This document shows, in pieces, positions 14,950-23,989 of a DNA stretch of 64,000 nucleotides (positions are counted from its first letter, which is position 1; each line of letters opens with the position of its first letter). The notes below the pieces were generated by a model. It saw only the letters and a program-made list of their open reading frames with translations. It was not told the DNA's origin and ran no database searches. The position numbers and the translations under genes are program-made. Source of the stretch: Bacillota bacterium (lineage in GTDB: Bacteria; Bacillota; Clostridia; Lachnospirales; Lachnospiraceae); assembly GCA_023407575.1 (NCBI GenBank), contig JAEYLX010000027.1, positions 1-64,000 on the forward strand. The letters run 5' to 3'.

Positions 14950-16302
14950 ATGAGTAAATTTAGAATTAGAATAAGACTTAAAATTTATCCTGTACTATGG
15001 TCAATTATTTTGTTGGCCGCTGCTTATATTTTAATTCGTTTTGCAGTTATCTCATTTTCAGAAGATATGGGTCAAGCTAGTTTTAGTAAAGCAATCATGT
15101 CCAGCTTATATGCAAGAGTCGTAGAAGAAGGATCATCTTTAATTAGCTATTATGCTGAGGAAGAAAGAACAGAGTACTCTTTTTGGGTGAATTATCTCGA
15201 TCATGGCTTCGCACTTGGGAAATATACGCAGGAGGATGCGGTTGCGGTAGGAGCGGAGTTTAATTCAATTCCTACAGAAACGCCCGTAGAAGACACGGAA
15301 ACAGCAAGTAATCAGTTAGGGGGATTAAGTGTATATCAACTTCCAGAGGATAGTCTGGATTTTGAATATATTATGACCAATGGTGGAATCCTTAGAAGCG
15401 CAACTCAAAACATTCTATTAGGAGATAAAACCTTAATTACAAATCAACTGGAGGTTGGTTTTTTAGCGGGGGACCTAACTCCTTATGAAATCGTTGAAGA
15501 TAAAGATAATGTTGTTGAAACAGCTTCTACTGGAGAACCGGTGAAGTATGACTTGGAGCAATTAAAAGATACAAACTTTTTAGTAAGCAATTTTTACATT
15601 GTTGATAGGTCTACTCAAGTGACAGAAAGTTTATTTAATGCTGAAGAATTTCTTGATAAGGATATGACCATGGAGCAGGATAGCAGTACGCCCCAGATAC
15701 TCATTTATCATACCCATTCAAAGGAACGATACATTGACAGTAGACCCAATAAAGAAGAGGATACAGTTGTTGGAGTGGGAAGCTACTTGACAAAAATATT
15801 AGAAGAAGACTATGGATATAATGTAATTCATGACACATCTCCCTATGATATCGTAAATGGAAAGGAAGATCGTAATGTGGCATATAATCAGGCAAAAGAT
15901 GGTGTTAGTAAAATATTAGAAGAGAATAAAAACATTGAAGTCATTATTGATTTACATAGAGATAGCGGGAATGCTAATACTATTATGGTAAATGGTAGAG
16001 AGACAGCTAAAATAATGTTATTTAATGGACTTAGCCGCGACTTAAGCGGACCGATTACCTATTTGGACAATCCATATTTACAAGACAATTTAGCTTTTAG
16101 TTTTCAGCTGCAGCTAAAATCAAAAGAATTGTATCCAGGACTTTTTAAGAAGAATTACTTAAAAAGCTATCGCTTTAACCTGCATTTACGGCCTAAAAGC
16201 CTTCTAATTGAACTTGGAACAGAAAAAGATACTCTACAATCTGCAAAGAATGCTATGATACCATTTGCCGAAGTATTGGATACAATTTTAAAAGGGGAAT
16301 AA
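14950..16302 (+). CDS. spoIIP: Stage II sporulation protein P (SpoIIP)
   Basis: This is a 450-residue membrane-anchored amidase/endopeptidase that, with SpoIID and SpoIIM, degrades septal peptidoglycan during engulfment. A short basic cytoplasmic tail and one TM segment (about 13-33, YPVLWSIILLAAAYILIRFAV) precede a long extracytoplasmic region. The catalytic domain from about residue 250 contains LIYHTHSKERY, the zinc-binding DLHRDSG, and LLIELGTEKDT with the catalytic Glu. I start at the ATG at 14950 with TAGGA upstream; the ORF extends further 5' but through the hairpin at 14890-14932. It follows gpr. Expression in the mother cell (sigma-E) is expected, not shown. Confidence 0.93.
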   Translation: MSKFRIRIRLKIYPVLWSIILLAAAYILIRFAVISFSEDMGQASFSKAIMSSLYARVVEEGSSLISYYAEEERTEYSFWVNYLDHGFALGKYTQEDAVAVGAEFNSIPTETPVEDTETASNQLGGLSVYQLPEDSLDFEYIMTNGGILRSATQNILLGDKTLITNQLEVGFLAGDLTPYEIVEDKDNVVETASTGEPVKYDLEQLKDTNFLVSNFYIVDRSTQVTESLFNAEEFLDKDMTMEQDSSTPQILIYHTHSKERYIDSRPNKEEDTVVGVGSYLTKILEEDYGYNVIHDTSPYDIVNGKEDRNVAYNQAKDGVSKILEENKNIEVIIDLHRDSGNANTIMVNGRETAKIMLFNGLSRDLSGPITYLDNPYLQDNLAFSFQLQLKSKELYPGLFKKNYLKSYRFNLHLRPKSLLIELGTEKDTLQSAKNAMIPFAEVLDTILKGE

Positions 16303-16325
16303 TTAAGGAAGCAATCGGCATTTTC

Positions 16326-16354
16326 TTGCTAGAAGCGAATGGTTGTGTTATAAT
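16326..16354 (+). promoter_or_regulatory. lepA promoter
   Basis: TTGCTA (16326-16331), a 17-nt spacer and TATAAT (16349-16354) lie 43 nt before the lepA start. Confidence 0.7.
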
Positions 16355-16397
16355 CATACAGAATATTTATGGATAGAATTTACTCAGGAGGAACATA

Positions 16398-18209
16398 ATG
16401 GCCCTAGACCAAAGTAAAATAAGAAATTTTTGTATCATCGCCCATATAGATCATGGTAAATCAACGCTGGCGGATCGTATTATAGAAATGACTGGATTAT
16501 TGACCAGTCGAGAGATGCAAGCGCAGGTTCTCGATAACATGGATTTAGAGAGGGAGAGAGGTATTACAATCAAAGCTCAAACAATCCGTACGGTTTATCG
16601 GGCTAAAAATGGAGAGGAATATATCTTTAACCTGATTGATACTCCTGGACATGTGGATTTTAATTACGAGGTTTCAAGAAGTTTGGCAGCCTGTGAAGGG
16701 GCTATTCTGGTTGTGGATGCTGCGCAGGGGATTGAAGCGCAGACCCTTGCCAATGTATATTTGGCACTGGATCATAATCTTGATATCATGCCAGTAATTA
16801 ATAAAATAGATTTACCAAGTGCTGATCCGGAACGTGTTATTAATGAAATTGAGGATGTAATCGGGCTGGAAGCACAGGATGCACCACTGGTATCAGCCAA
16901 GAGTGGGCTAAATGTTGAACAGGTACTGGAACAAATCGTTGAAAAGATATCAGCACCAAAGGGCGATGCAGAGGCACCGTTACAGGCTTTGATTTTTGAT
17001 TCCATTTATGACCCCTATAAAGGTGTTATTGTGTTCTGTAGAGTAAAAGAAGGCACTGTAACAAAGGGTACTCAAATTCGCATGATGGCGACAGGAGCAG
17101 TTGCTGAGGTAGTTGAGCTTGGTATTTTCGGACCAGGTCAATTTATTCCTACGGACAAGCTTTCTGCAGGAATGGTTGGTTATATGACCGCCAGCTTAAA
17201 AAATGTTAAGGATACCCGTGTTGGCGATACGATTACAGATAATAAGCGTCCCTGTGCAGAGCCACTTCCAGGTTACAAGAAGGTTAATCCAATGGTTTAT
17301 TGTGGTATGTATCCAGCGGATGGAGCAAAATATCCGGATCTTAGAGATGCGTTGGAAAAACTACAATTAAATGATGCAGCGTTACAGTTTGAACCCGAGA
17401 CATCTGTGGCCTTAGGTTTTGGTTTTCGATGTGGCTTCTTAGGTTTGTTGCATTTGGAGATTATTCAGGAAAGACTGGAAAGGGAATATAATCTAGACCT
17501 TGTAACCACAGCACCCAGTGTTATTTATAAGGTGCATAGACATAATGGCGAAGTGTTCGACATTACTAACCCCACTAATCTTCCAGATCCTTCCGAAATT
17601 GCATTTTTAGAAGAGCCGATGGTATCGGCAGAGATTATGGTAACCACAGAATTTGTTGGGTCTATTATGGCCCTATGTCAAGAGCGTCGTGGTATATATC
17701 TTGGAATGGAATATATGGAAACCACAAGAGCTTTGTTAAAGTATGACTTACCTCTTAATGAAATCATTTACGATTTCTTTGATGCCTTAAAATCCAGATC
17801 CAGAGGATATGCATCCTTTGATTACGAGATGAAGGGATATGTTCAATCAGAGCTTGTGAAGCTTGATATTCTTATTAATAAGGAAGAAGTAGATGCTTTG
17901 ACCTTTATTGTTCATGCTGAAAGTGCTTATGAGCGTGGCAGAAGAATGTGTGAAAAGCTAAAGGATGAGATTCCTCGTCAGTTATTTGAAATTCCAATTC
18001 AAGCAGCCATTGGAAGCAAGGTTATTGCCAGAGAAACCGTTAAGGCAATGAGAAAAGACGTACTTGCCAAGTGCTACGGTGGTGATATTACTCGTAAGAA
18101 GAAACTGTTAGAGAAGCAGAAGGAAGGTAAGAAGAGGATGCGACAGGTTGGAAATGTAGAAATTCCTCAGAGTGCCTTCATGAGCGTACTGAAGTTGGAC
18201 GAAAATTAG
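16398..18209 (+). CDS. lepA: Elongation factor 4 (LepA)
   Basis: This is a 603-residue translational GTPase. G1 AHIDHGKST is at about 15-23, G2 RGIT near 54, G3 DTPGHVDF near 81, and G4 NKIDLP near 135. EF-G-like domains II, III and V follow, then the LepA-specific C-terminal domain (ETVKAMRKDVLAKCYGGD and KKKLLEKQKEGKKRMR). EF4 acts on ribosomes, back-translocating or aiding initiation and assembly under stress. The length is exactly that of the family. The start follows CAGGAGGAAC. The gpr-spoIIP-lepA-hemW-hrcA order is a conserved block in clostridia. Confidence 0.98.
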   Translation: MALDQSKIRNFCIIAHIDHGKSTLADRIIEMTGLLTSREMQAQVLDNMDLERERGITIKAQTIRTVYRAKNGEEYIFNLIDTPGHVDFNYEVSRSLAACEGAILVVDAAQGIEAQTLANVYLALDHNLDIMPVINKIDLPSADPERVINEIEDVIGLEAQDAPLVSAKSGLNVEQVLEQIVEKISAPKGDAEAPLQALIFDSIYDPYKGVIVFCRVKEGTVTKGTQIRMMATGAVAEVVELGIFGPGQFIPTDKLSAGMVGYMTASLKNVKDTRVGDTITDNKRPCAEPLPGYKKVNPMVYCGMYPADGAKYPDLRDALEKLQLNDAALQFEPETSVALGFGFRCGFLGLLHLEIIQERLEREYNLDLVTTAPSVIYKVHRHNGEVFDITNPTNLPDPSEIAFLEEPMVSAEIMVTTEFVGSIMALCQERRGIYLGMEYMETTRALLKYDLPLNEIIYDFFDALKSRSRGYASFDYEMKGYVQSELVKLDILINKEEVDALTFIVHAESAYERGRRMCEKLKDEIPRQLFEIPIQAAIGSKVIARETVKAMRKDVLAKCYGGDITRKKKLLEKQKEGKKRMRQVGNVEIPQSAFMSVLKLDEN

Positions 18210-18328
18210 AGAGTCAAATTCAATGATAAATAGAGCTTCGTTAATTTACACCTTTTATTTAGACCTAAACATGTAAATTGACGGAGCCAATTGTTTCAAT
18301 CGTTTTTGATACTTAATTAAACCTAGAA

Positions 18329-18412
18329 GAAAAGAGAGTTTGTACAGTAACTACTCGTTTGATTTCAGACGATTCACTTATGCAAAGTGGTTATTGCTAA
18401 AACTCTCTTTTT
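18329..18412 (+). terminator. Branched terminator after lepA
   Basis: AAAGAGAGTTT and AAACTCTCTTT arms (11 bp) close a loop of about 58 nt that contains its own AGTAACTAC/GTGGTTATT pairing, followed by TTTTT. It is a multi-branched intrinsic terminator ending the lepA transcript. Confidence 0.65.
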
Positions 18413-18468
18413 GTTGTGCTATCGTATATTTTACTCAAACTTTACGAGTAATATTTTACTGCTAAGCA

Positions 18469-18519
18469 TGATAAAATCAGCCTTATATTAATAAGGAAGG
18501 CTTCTTTCAGATTTTATCA
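18469..18519 (+). other. Two-tier stem-loop upstream of hemW
   Basis: TGATAAAATC (18469-18478) pairs with GATTTTATCA (18510-18519), and CCTTAT/ATAAGG pairs inside it. It lies about 110 nt before hemW with no T-run. The 420-bp lepA-hemW gap otherwise shows only the terminator at 18329-18412; no reading frame is evident. Role unknown; candidate leader structure. Confidence 0.45.
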
Positions 18520-18630
18520 AGCAATAATCATGATTTGTACAGCGAAGGTTGAGTATCTTAATTGAAGGATTCTTGTAAAGATAAGAATACAGCTGGTATT
18601 ACCCATGTATTTCATAGGAGGTGACATGAA

Positions 18631-19872
18631 ATGATCGAACGAAAAAATCATGAGATTGATCGTGAACTTAAGAATGAGTTTTACAACGAGCTTGGCTTAT
18701 ATATTCATATCCCTTTCTGTGTAAAGAAATGTGATTATTGTGATTTTTTATCCGCACCTGCAACTAAGGAGGTTCGTGAGCAATATGTGAAAGCTCTCCT
18801 TAATGAGATTGAAAGTTACCAGGAACTAGCAAAAAGTTATATGGTAGCAACCATATTTATTGGCGGTGGTACTCCGTCTAGCCTGGAAGTTGGTCTAATT
18901 AAGCAAATTATGAACAAAATTCATCAAATATTTTCCTTGAAGAAGGGAGCAGAGATTACAATTGAGATTAACCCCGGGACAATAAATAAAGAGAAGCTAA
19001 TGGAATATCAAGAAGCTGGGATTAACCGGATTAGCTTTGGATTACAATCTGCCAATGATACAGAATTGAAGCTCCTTGGAAGACTTCATAATTATATGCA
19101 ATTTGAAGAAAACTATAAATTGGCACGAAAGCTTGGTTTTGCTAATATCAATGTGGATTTAATGTCAGCTCTGCCAGGACAAACCTTAAGCACCTGGGAA
19201 GAAACATTAAATAAGGTATTATCTCTAAAGCCTGACCATATTTCAGCCTATAGTCTTATTATTGAAGAAGGTACAAAGTTCCATGAAAGATATCAGGAAA
19301 CAGCAATAGGGTATAAAGAATTACCGGATGAAGAAACGGATCGGCAGATGTATCATCGAACGAAGGAAATTCTCGAGGAATTTGGTTACTATAGATATGA
19401 GATTTCTAATTATGCGAAACCGGGTTATGAGTGTTCTCATAACAAATCCTATTGGATTGGTACACCTTATTTGGGACTAGGGTTAGGGGCTTCATCGTTG
19501 CTTAATGGGAGACGTTTTACAAAGCTGAACGAACTTCAAGAGTATATTAAAGTGTGTCAGATACCTTTGAACTCCCTTCAAGATGGGATAACGGATATAG
19601 AGCCAATGAAATTGATTGCCGAATACGAAGCTCTAACCTTGTCACAGAGGATGGAAGAATTTATGTACTTAGGATTACGTTTATGTGAGGGTGTAAAAAA
19701 GAGTGAGTTCCTTCGTAGATTTTCTGTTGATATGATGGACATCTATGGTGAGGTAATGGAAGAGCTAAAGAAAAAAGCGGTATTAATGGAAGACGGAGAT
19801 ATCGTTCGCCTTTCAGAATACGGAATAGATGTTAGTAATTCCATTTTGTATCTCTTTTTAAAGGATGATTAA
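18631..19872 (+). CDS. hemW: HemW, radical SAM heme chaperone
   Basis: This is a 413-residue protein of the HemN-like radical SAM group. The cluster motif CVKKCDYC (Cys30, Cys34, Cys37) with the preceding LYIHIPFC is the HemW/HemN signature, followed by GGGTPSSL and the conserved NYAKPGYECSHNKSYW segment. The CDYCDF order, with a residue other than Cys after the third cysteine position, fits HemW rather than coproporphyrinogen oxidase HemN. Current knowledge of the family is heme transfer to respiratory enzymes, not porphyrin oxidation. AGGAGGTGA precedes the start. It lies just upstream of hrcA, as in many Firmicutes. Confidence 0.92.
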   Translation: MIERKNHEIDRELKNEFYNELGLYIHIPFCVKKCDYCDFLSAPATKEVREQYVKALLNEIESYQELAKSYMVATIFIGGGTPSSLEVGLIKQIMNKIHQIFSLKKGAEITIEINPGTINKEKLMEYQEAGINRISFGLQSANDTELKLLGRLHNYMQFEENYKLARKLGFANINVDLMSALPGQTLSTWEETLNKVLSLKPDHISAYSLIIEEGTKFHERYQETAIGYKELPDEETDRQMYHRTKEILEEFGYYRYEISNYAKPGYECSHNKSYWIGTPYLGLGLGASSLLNGRRFTKLNELQEYIKVCQIPLNSLQDGITDIEPMKLIAEYEALTLSQRMEEFMYLGLRLCEGVKKSEFLRRFSVDMMDIYGEVMEELKKKAVLMEDGDIVRLSEYGIDVSNSILYLFLKDD

Positions 19873-19874
19873 GC

Positions 19875-19973
19875 GATTTTAGTTTTTAACTGTTTAGCTA
19901 TTGGCTTGTTTCCGCTTCGCTGCATGTTGCTTAGGCAGAGCGCTAGCCTAAACTGTTAAAAAATTTTAAAATC
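19875..19973. terminator. Long stem-loop between hemW and hrcA
   Basis: GATTTTA...TAAAATC forms an outer stem, TTTTTAACTGTTTAG (19883-19897) pairs with 19948-19962 apart from one mismatch, and TTAGGC/GCCTAA closes an inner hairpin. The A/T-rich base resembles a bidirectional terminator. It ends 3 bp before the hrcA -35 box, insulating the heat-shock operon from hemW. Confidence 0.55.
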
Positions 19974-19976
19974 ACC

Positions 19977-20005
19977 TTGACAAAAGAAAATGATAGTGCT
20001 ATTTT
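19977..20005 (+). promoter_or_regulatory. Promoter of the hrcA-grpE-dnaK-dnaJ operon
   Basis: TTGACA (19977-19982), a 17-nt spacer and TATTTT (20000-20005) lie just upstream of the CIRCE element, the standard layout for a vegetative promoter repressed by HrcA. Confidence 0.8.
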
Positions 20006-20016
20006 AAATATAGATG

Positions 20017-20043
20017 TTAGCACTCTACTCGAATGAGTGCTAA
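20017..20043. promoter_or_regulatory. CIRCE operator
   Basis: TTAGCACTC-N9-GAGTGCTAA is a perfect match to the CIRCE consensus, the inverted repeat bound by HrcA. It begins 11 bp after the -10 box and lies 55 bp before hrcA. Confidence 0.98.
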
Positions 20044-20098
20044 CAAAGAAACTTCCAACCACAATTAATTCTTAAGATACGATGGAATGAGGTAGGAT

Positions 20099-21127
20099 AT
20101 GCAGCAGTTGGATGAAAGAAAATTAAAGATATTACAAGCGATTATCCGTAATTATCTAGATACTGGTGAACCGGTAGGATCAAGGACTATTTCAAAATAT
20201 ACGGATCTGAATTTAAGCTCCGCTACCATACGAAATGAGATGGCCGATTTAGAAGAGCTTGGTTTTATTGTTCAGCCCCATACTTCTGCCGGACGAATAC
20301 CCTCAGACAAAGGTTATCGCCTCTATGTAGATTTATTACTGCAGGATAAGGTCCAGGAAGTTGAAAATATGAAGGAAATACTAATCGAGAAAGCGGATCG
20401 ATTAGAAAATCTATTACAGCAAGTTGCGAAACTATTAGCTGTGAACACACAATACACAACAATGGTTTCCTCTCCACAGTATAAAAAGAAAGTGAAATTT
20501 ATACAATTAACGGAGGTAGATGAACATCAGCTATTGGCAGTAATTGTGTTTGAACGCAATATTGTTAAGAATAAAATAATTCATATTGCTTCCTCCTTAA
20601 GTAAGGAAACCTTATTAAAACTTAACATAATTATTAATACCTTCCTACAAGGCTTAGATCTTGGTGAAATCACCCTCCCGGTTATTTCACAGATGAAGGA
20701 GCAGGCCGGAGAATATCGAACCATTGTAAATGATATTTTAGATGCTATCATGCAGGCAGTAACGGAGGAAGAGGATATTGAGATATATACTTCTGGAACT
20801 ACTAATATTCTAAGGTACCCAGAGTTAAGTGATAGAGAAAAAGCAGTAGACTTGCTATATACCTTTGAAGAAAAGAAAGTTCTTTCGGAATTTATTCAGG
20901 ATAAAATGGAAGATGAAGAAAAACGCGGAATACAAGTATATATTGGAGATGAAACTCCGGTAGAGTCTATGAAGGAATGTTCCGTAGTTACAGCTACCTA
21001 TGAGGTTGAAGAAGGTGTATATGGCAAAGTAGGTATCATAGGACCTAAGAGAATGGATTATCAGAAGGTTGTTAGCACACTTCAGTCGCTGATGACTCAA
21101 CTGGATGATATATTTAAGAAGAAGTAA
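20099..21127 (+). CDS. hrcA: Heat-inducible transcription repressor HrcA
   Basis: This is a 342-residue repressor of class I heat-shock genes. The N-terminal winged HTH (about 1-75) shows LDERKLKILQAIIRNYLDTGEPVGSRT and SSATIRNEMADLEELGFI, followed by HTSAGRIPSDKGYRLYVD, the most conserved HrcA segment, then the GAF-like dimerisation domain and C-terminal ILGPKRMDY-type motif (GIIGPKRMDYQKV). HrcA folding depends on GroEL, giving feedback. CIRCE immediately upstream makes this operon autoregulated. GAGGTAGG precedes the start. Confidence 0.98.
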   Translation: MQQLDERKLKILQAIIRNYLDTGEPVGSRTISKYTDLNLSSATIRNEMADLEELGFIVQPHTSAGRIPSDKGYRLYVDLLLQDKVQEVENMKEILIEKADRLENLLQQVAKLLAVNTQYTTMVSSPQYKKKVKFIQLTEVDEHQLLAVIVFERNIVKNKIIHIASSLSKETLLKLNIIINTFLQGLDLGEITLPVISQMKEQAGEYRTIVNDILDAIMQAVTEEEDIEIYTSGTTNILRYPELSDREKAVDLLYTFEEKKVLSEFIQDKMEDEEKRGIQVYIGDETPVESMKECSVVTATYEVEEGVYGKVGIIGPKRMDYQKVVSTLQSLMTQLDDIFKKK

Positions 21128-21263
21128 CTATGAAATGGAATAGTTACCAAAAGACATTGTGTTTTGTTCAATACAGTTGGCTGGTGGAGCACCAGATGAA
21201 GGAATGGAGGATATGGATAAAACAATAGAAATCATGAAAGCAGCAATGGAAAAGGAGAAAGCG

Positions 21264-21902
21264 ATGAAGGATAATTCAAAAGAGACCGGTGATATTGGTT
21301 TTGACGCTACACAGGTGAATGATGGTTATGAGGAAACAACAGCTTTTGAAGATGCAGATAGTGCAGAAGAGGTTGTTGCTATGTCAGAAGAGCCTGATGA
21401 AGTAGAGGGTAAACCGGAAAAGTCAGCAAAGAATTTCTTCAAAAATTCGAAAGTAAAGGAAATGGCGGCAAAGGATCAAAAAATAGAGGAATTAAATGAT
21501 CGTTTGATGAGGACGATGGCTGAATTTGATAATTTCCGTAAGCGTTCTGAGAAGGAAAAGGCAATGATGTATGATATCGGTGTTAAATCAGTTATCGAGA
21601 AATTACTTCCCATCATTGATAATTTTGAAAGAGGTCTTGGAACAGTTACAGAGAAGGAAAAGGAAAGTGGTTTTGCTCAAGGTATTGACATGATATATCG
21701 TCAGTTAATTACAGGTCTTGATGAAATTGGTTTAAAACCTATTGATGCGGTTGGCAAGGAATTCGATCCAAACCTTCACAATGCGGTAATGCACGGCGAA
21801 GATGAAAATATTGGTGATAATACAGTTTCAGATGAATTTCAAAAGGGTTATATCTACCGTGATATGGTAGTTCGTCACAGTATGGTTAAAGTTGTCAATT
21901 AG
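21264..21902 (+). CDS. grpE: GrpE nucleotide exchange factor
   Basis: This encodes a 212-residue co-chaperone that releases ADP from DnaK. An acidic, poorly conserved N-terminal region of about 70 residues leads to a coiled coil (about 75-120, with RLMRTMAEFDNFRKRSEKEK) and the C-terminal beta domain ending in GYIYRDMVVRHSMVKVV. I chose the ATG at 21264 because AAAGGAG lies 7 nt upstream. Earlier in-frame ATGs (for example 21204 and 21213) would add 17-20 residues, and an ATG at 21159 up to 35, but these have weaker or badly spaced ribosome sites. It is the second gene of the hrcA operon. Confidence 0.93.
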   Translation: MKDNSKETGDIGFDATQVNDGYEETTAFEDADSAEEVVAMSEEPDEVEGKPEKSAKNFFKNSKVKEMAAKDQKIEELNDRLMRTMAEFDNFRKRSEKEKAMMYDIGVKSVIEKLLPIIDNFERGLGTVTEKEKESGFAQGIDMIYRQLITGLDEIGLKPIDAVGKEFDPNLHNAVMHGEDENIGDNTVSDEFQKGYIYRDMVVRHSMVKVVN

Positions 21903-21933
21903 ATAATATATATTAAATTAGGAGGTTACAAAC

Positions 21934-23805
21934 ATGGGTAAAATAATTGGTATTGACTTAGGAACAACAAATTCATGTGTTGCAGTTATGGAAGGTGGTA
22001 AACCGGTAGTTATCGCAAATACCGAAGGAGCAAGAACAACTCCATCTGTTGTAGCATTCACAAAAACCGGAGAGCGTTTGGTTGGTGAACCTGCAAAGCG
22101 TCAGGCTGTTACAAATTCAGATAAGACCATTTCTTCTATTAAAAGACACATGGGAACAGATTTCAGAGTAAAGATTGACGATAAGAGATATTCTCCACAG
22201 GAAATCTCTGCAATGATCTTACAGAAATTAAAAGCTGATGCAGAAAGCTATCTTGGCGAAAAGGTTACAGAAGCTGTTATTACAGTACCTGCATACTTTA
22301 ACGATGCTCAGAGACAGGCAACTAAGGATGCTGGTAAAATTGCAGGTCTTGATGTAAAGAGAATTATCAACGAGCCTACAGCTGCAGCTCTTGCATATGG
22401 TCTTGACAATGAGCATGAGCAGAAAATAATGGTTTATGACTTAGGTGGTGGTACCTTCGACGTATCCGTTATCGATATCGGTGATGGTGTTATTGAAGTT
22501 CTTTCAACCTCAGGTGACAATAGACTTGGTGGTGACGACTTTGACGATAGAATTACAAGATTTATGATTGATGAGTTTAAGAAATCCGACGGTGTTGATT
22601 TATCCCAGGATAAGATGGCTCTTCAAAGATTAAAAGAAGCTGCTGAAAAGGCTAAGAAGGAATTATCTTCTTCCACAACAACTAACATTAATCTTCCTTT
22701 CATCACAGCAACAGCAGAAGGTCCTAAGCATTTTGACTTAAACCTTACTCGTGCTAAATTTGATGAGTTAACACATGATTTAGTAGAAAGAACTGTCGTA
22801 CCGGTACAGAACGCTCTTCGTGATGCTGGTCTTTCTGCTTCCGATATTAAGAAAGTATTATTGGTAGGTGGTTCTACACGTATTCCAGCCGTTCAGGATA
22901 AAGTAAGACAGTTAACTGGTCAGGAGCCTTCCAAAACATTAAATCCTGATGAGTGTGTAGCAATTGGTGCTTCCATTCAGGGTGGTAAATTAGCAGGTGA
23001 TGCAGGTGCAGGAGATATCCTTCTTCTTGACGTTACTCCATTATCACTTTCTATCGAAACTCTTGGTGGTGTAGCTACCAGATTAATCGAAAGAAATACA
23101 ACAATTCCTACCAAGAAGAGCCAGGTATTCTCTACCGCAGCTGATAATCAGACTGCAGTTGATATCAATGTTGTTCAAGGTGAGAGACAGTTTGCAAAAG
23201 ACAATAAGAGTCTTGGACAATTCCGTCTTGATGGTATTCCACCAGCAAGAAGAGGCGTTCCACAGATCGAAGTTACCTTCGATATTGATGCAAACGGTAT
23301 TGTAAATGTATCTGCTAAGGATCTTGGAACAGGAAGAGAACAACATATAACAATTACATCTAATACAAACCTTTCAGATTCAGATATTGATAGAGCAGTA
23401 AGAGAAGCTGCAGAATACGAAGCTCAGGATAAGATTCGTAAAGAAGCGGTTGATGTTCGTAACGATGCAGATTCTATGGTATTCCAGACAGAAAAGGCAT
23501 TAAGCGAAGTAGGCGATAAGATTGATGCAAGTGAAAAAGCAACCGTAGAAGCTGATTTAGCAAGACTTAAGGAATTAATTGAGAAATCAAATCCTGAGGT
23601 TATGAGCGAAGGTGAAGTTGCCGATATTAAAGATGCAAAAGAAAAGCTTATGACAAATGCGCAGGCACTGTTTGCAAAATTATATGAGCAAAGTGGTGCA
23701 GGTGCAGGCGGCCCTGGTCCTGATATGAGTGGTGCAGGATATCAAGGAGCTGGAAATGCTGGCTACAATGATGATGTTGTAGATGGCGATTACCGTGAAG
23801 TATAA
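21934..23805 (+). CDS. dnaK: Chaperone DnaK (Hsp70)
   Basis: This is a 623-residue Hsp70 chaperone. The ATPase domain starts IGIDLGTTNSCVAVMEGG and includes VPAYFNDAQRQATKDAG, NEPTAAALAYG and VLLVGGSTRIPAVQ. The interdomain linker DILLLDVTPLSLSIET is intact, then the substrate-binding beta-sandwich and helical lid, a Gly-rich tail and the acidic C-terminus DDVVDGDYREV. Everything is canonical, including a Gram-positive-type shorter ATPase domain. AGGAGG precedes the start with a 7-8 nt spacer. Third gene of the CIRCE-controlled operon. Confidence 0.99.
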   Translation: MGKIIGIDLGTTNSCVAVMEGGKPVVIANTEGARTTPSVVAFTKTGERLVGEPAKRQAVTNSDKTISSIKRHMGTDFRVKIDDKRYSPQEISAMILQKLKADAESYLGEKVTEAVITVPAYFNDAQRQATKDAGKIAGLDVKRIINEPTAAALAYGLDNEHEQKIMVYDLGGGTFDVSVIDIGDGVIEVLSTSGDNRLGGDDFDDRITRFMIDEFKKSDGVDLSQDKMALQRLKEAAEKAKKELSSSTTTNINLPFITATAEGPKHFDLNLTRAKFDELTHDLVERTVVPVQNALRDAGLSASDIKKVLLVGGSTRIPAVQDKVRQLTGQEPSKTLNPDECVAIGASIQGGKLAGDAGAGDILLLDVTPLSLSIETLGGVATRLIERNTTIPTKKSQVFSTAADNQTAVDINVVQGERQFAKDNKSLGQFRLDGIPPARRGVPQIEVTFDIDANGIVNVSAKDLGTGREQHITITSNTNLSDSDIDRAVREAAEYEAQDKIRKEAVDVRNDADSMVFQTEKALSEVGDKIDASEKATVEADLARLKELIEKSNPEVMSEGEVADIKDAKEKLMTNAQALFAKLYEQSGAGAGGPGPDMSGAGYQGAGNAGYNDDVVDGDYREV

Positions 23806-23880
23806 GTATTAGCAAAAAGCTAATATAAGGAATATCTTAAAGCATAGAAGTATTATCTTTAAGAAAATTCTTTCATCATA

Positions 23881-23959
23881 GCAAGCAGATAGGCGGTCAT
23901 ACGTTGACTGCCTGTTTGCCTATGAACAAAGGATTTGGCCTGCACAGTCGGTGCAAGGC
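23881..23959 (+). other. Two hairpins between dnaK and dnaJ
   Basis: GCAAGCAG-AT-AGGCGGTC pairs with GACTGCCTGTTTGC (23881-23919, about 15 bp counting wobble pairs), and GCC-TGCAC/GTGCA-A-GGC forms a second hairpin (23938-23959). The latter ends 30 nt before dnaJ. There are no T-runs. They may protect mRNA ends after processing or tune dnaJ expression relative to dnaK. Confidence 0.5.
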
Positions 23960-23989
23960 AGAGAGAAGTTATGAAAGGTGAAGGAGAAG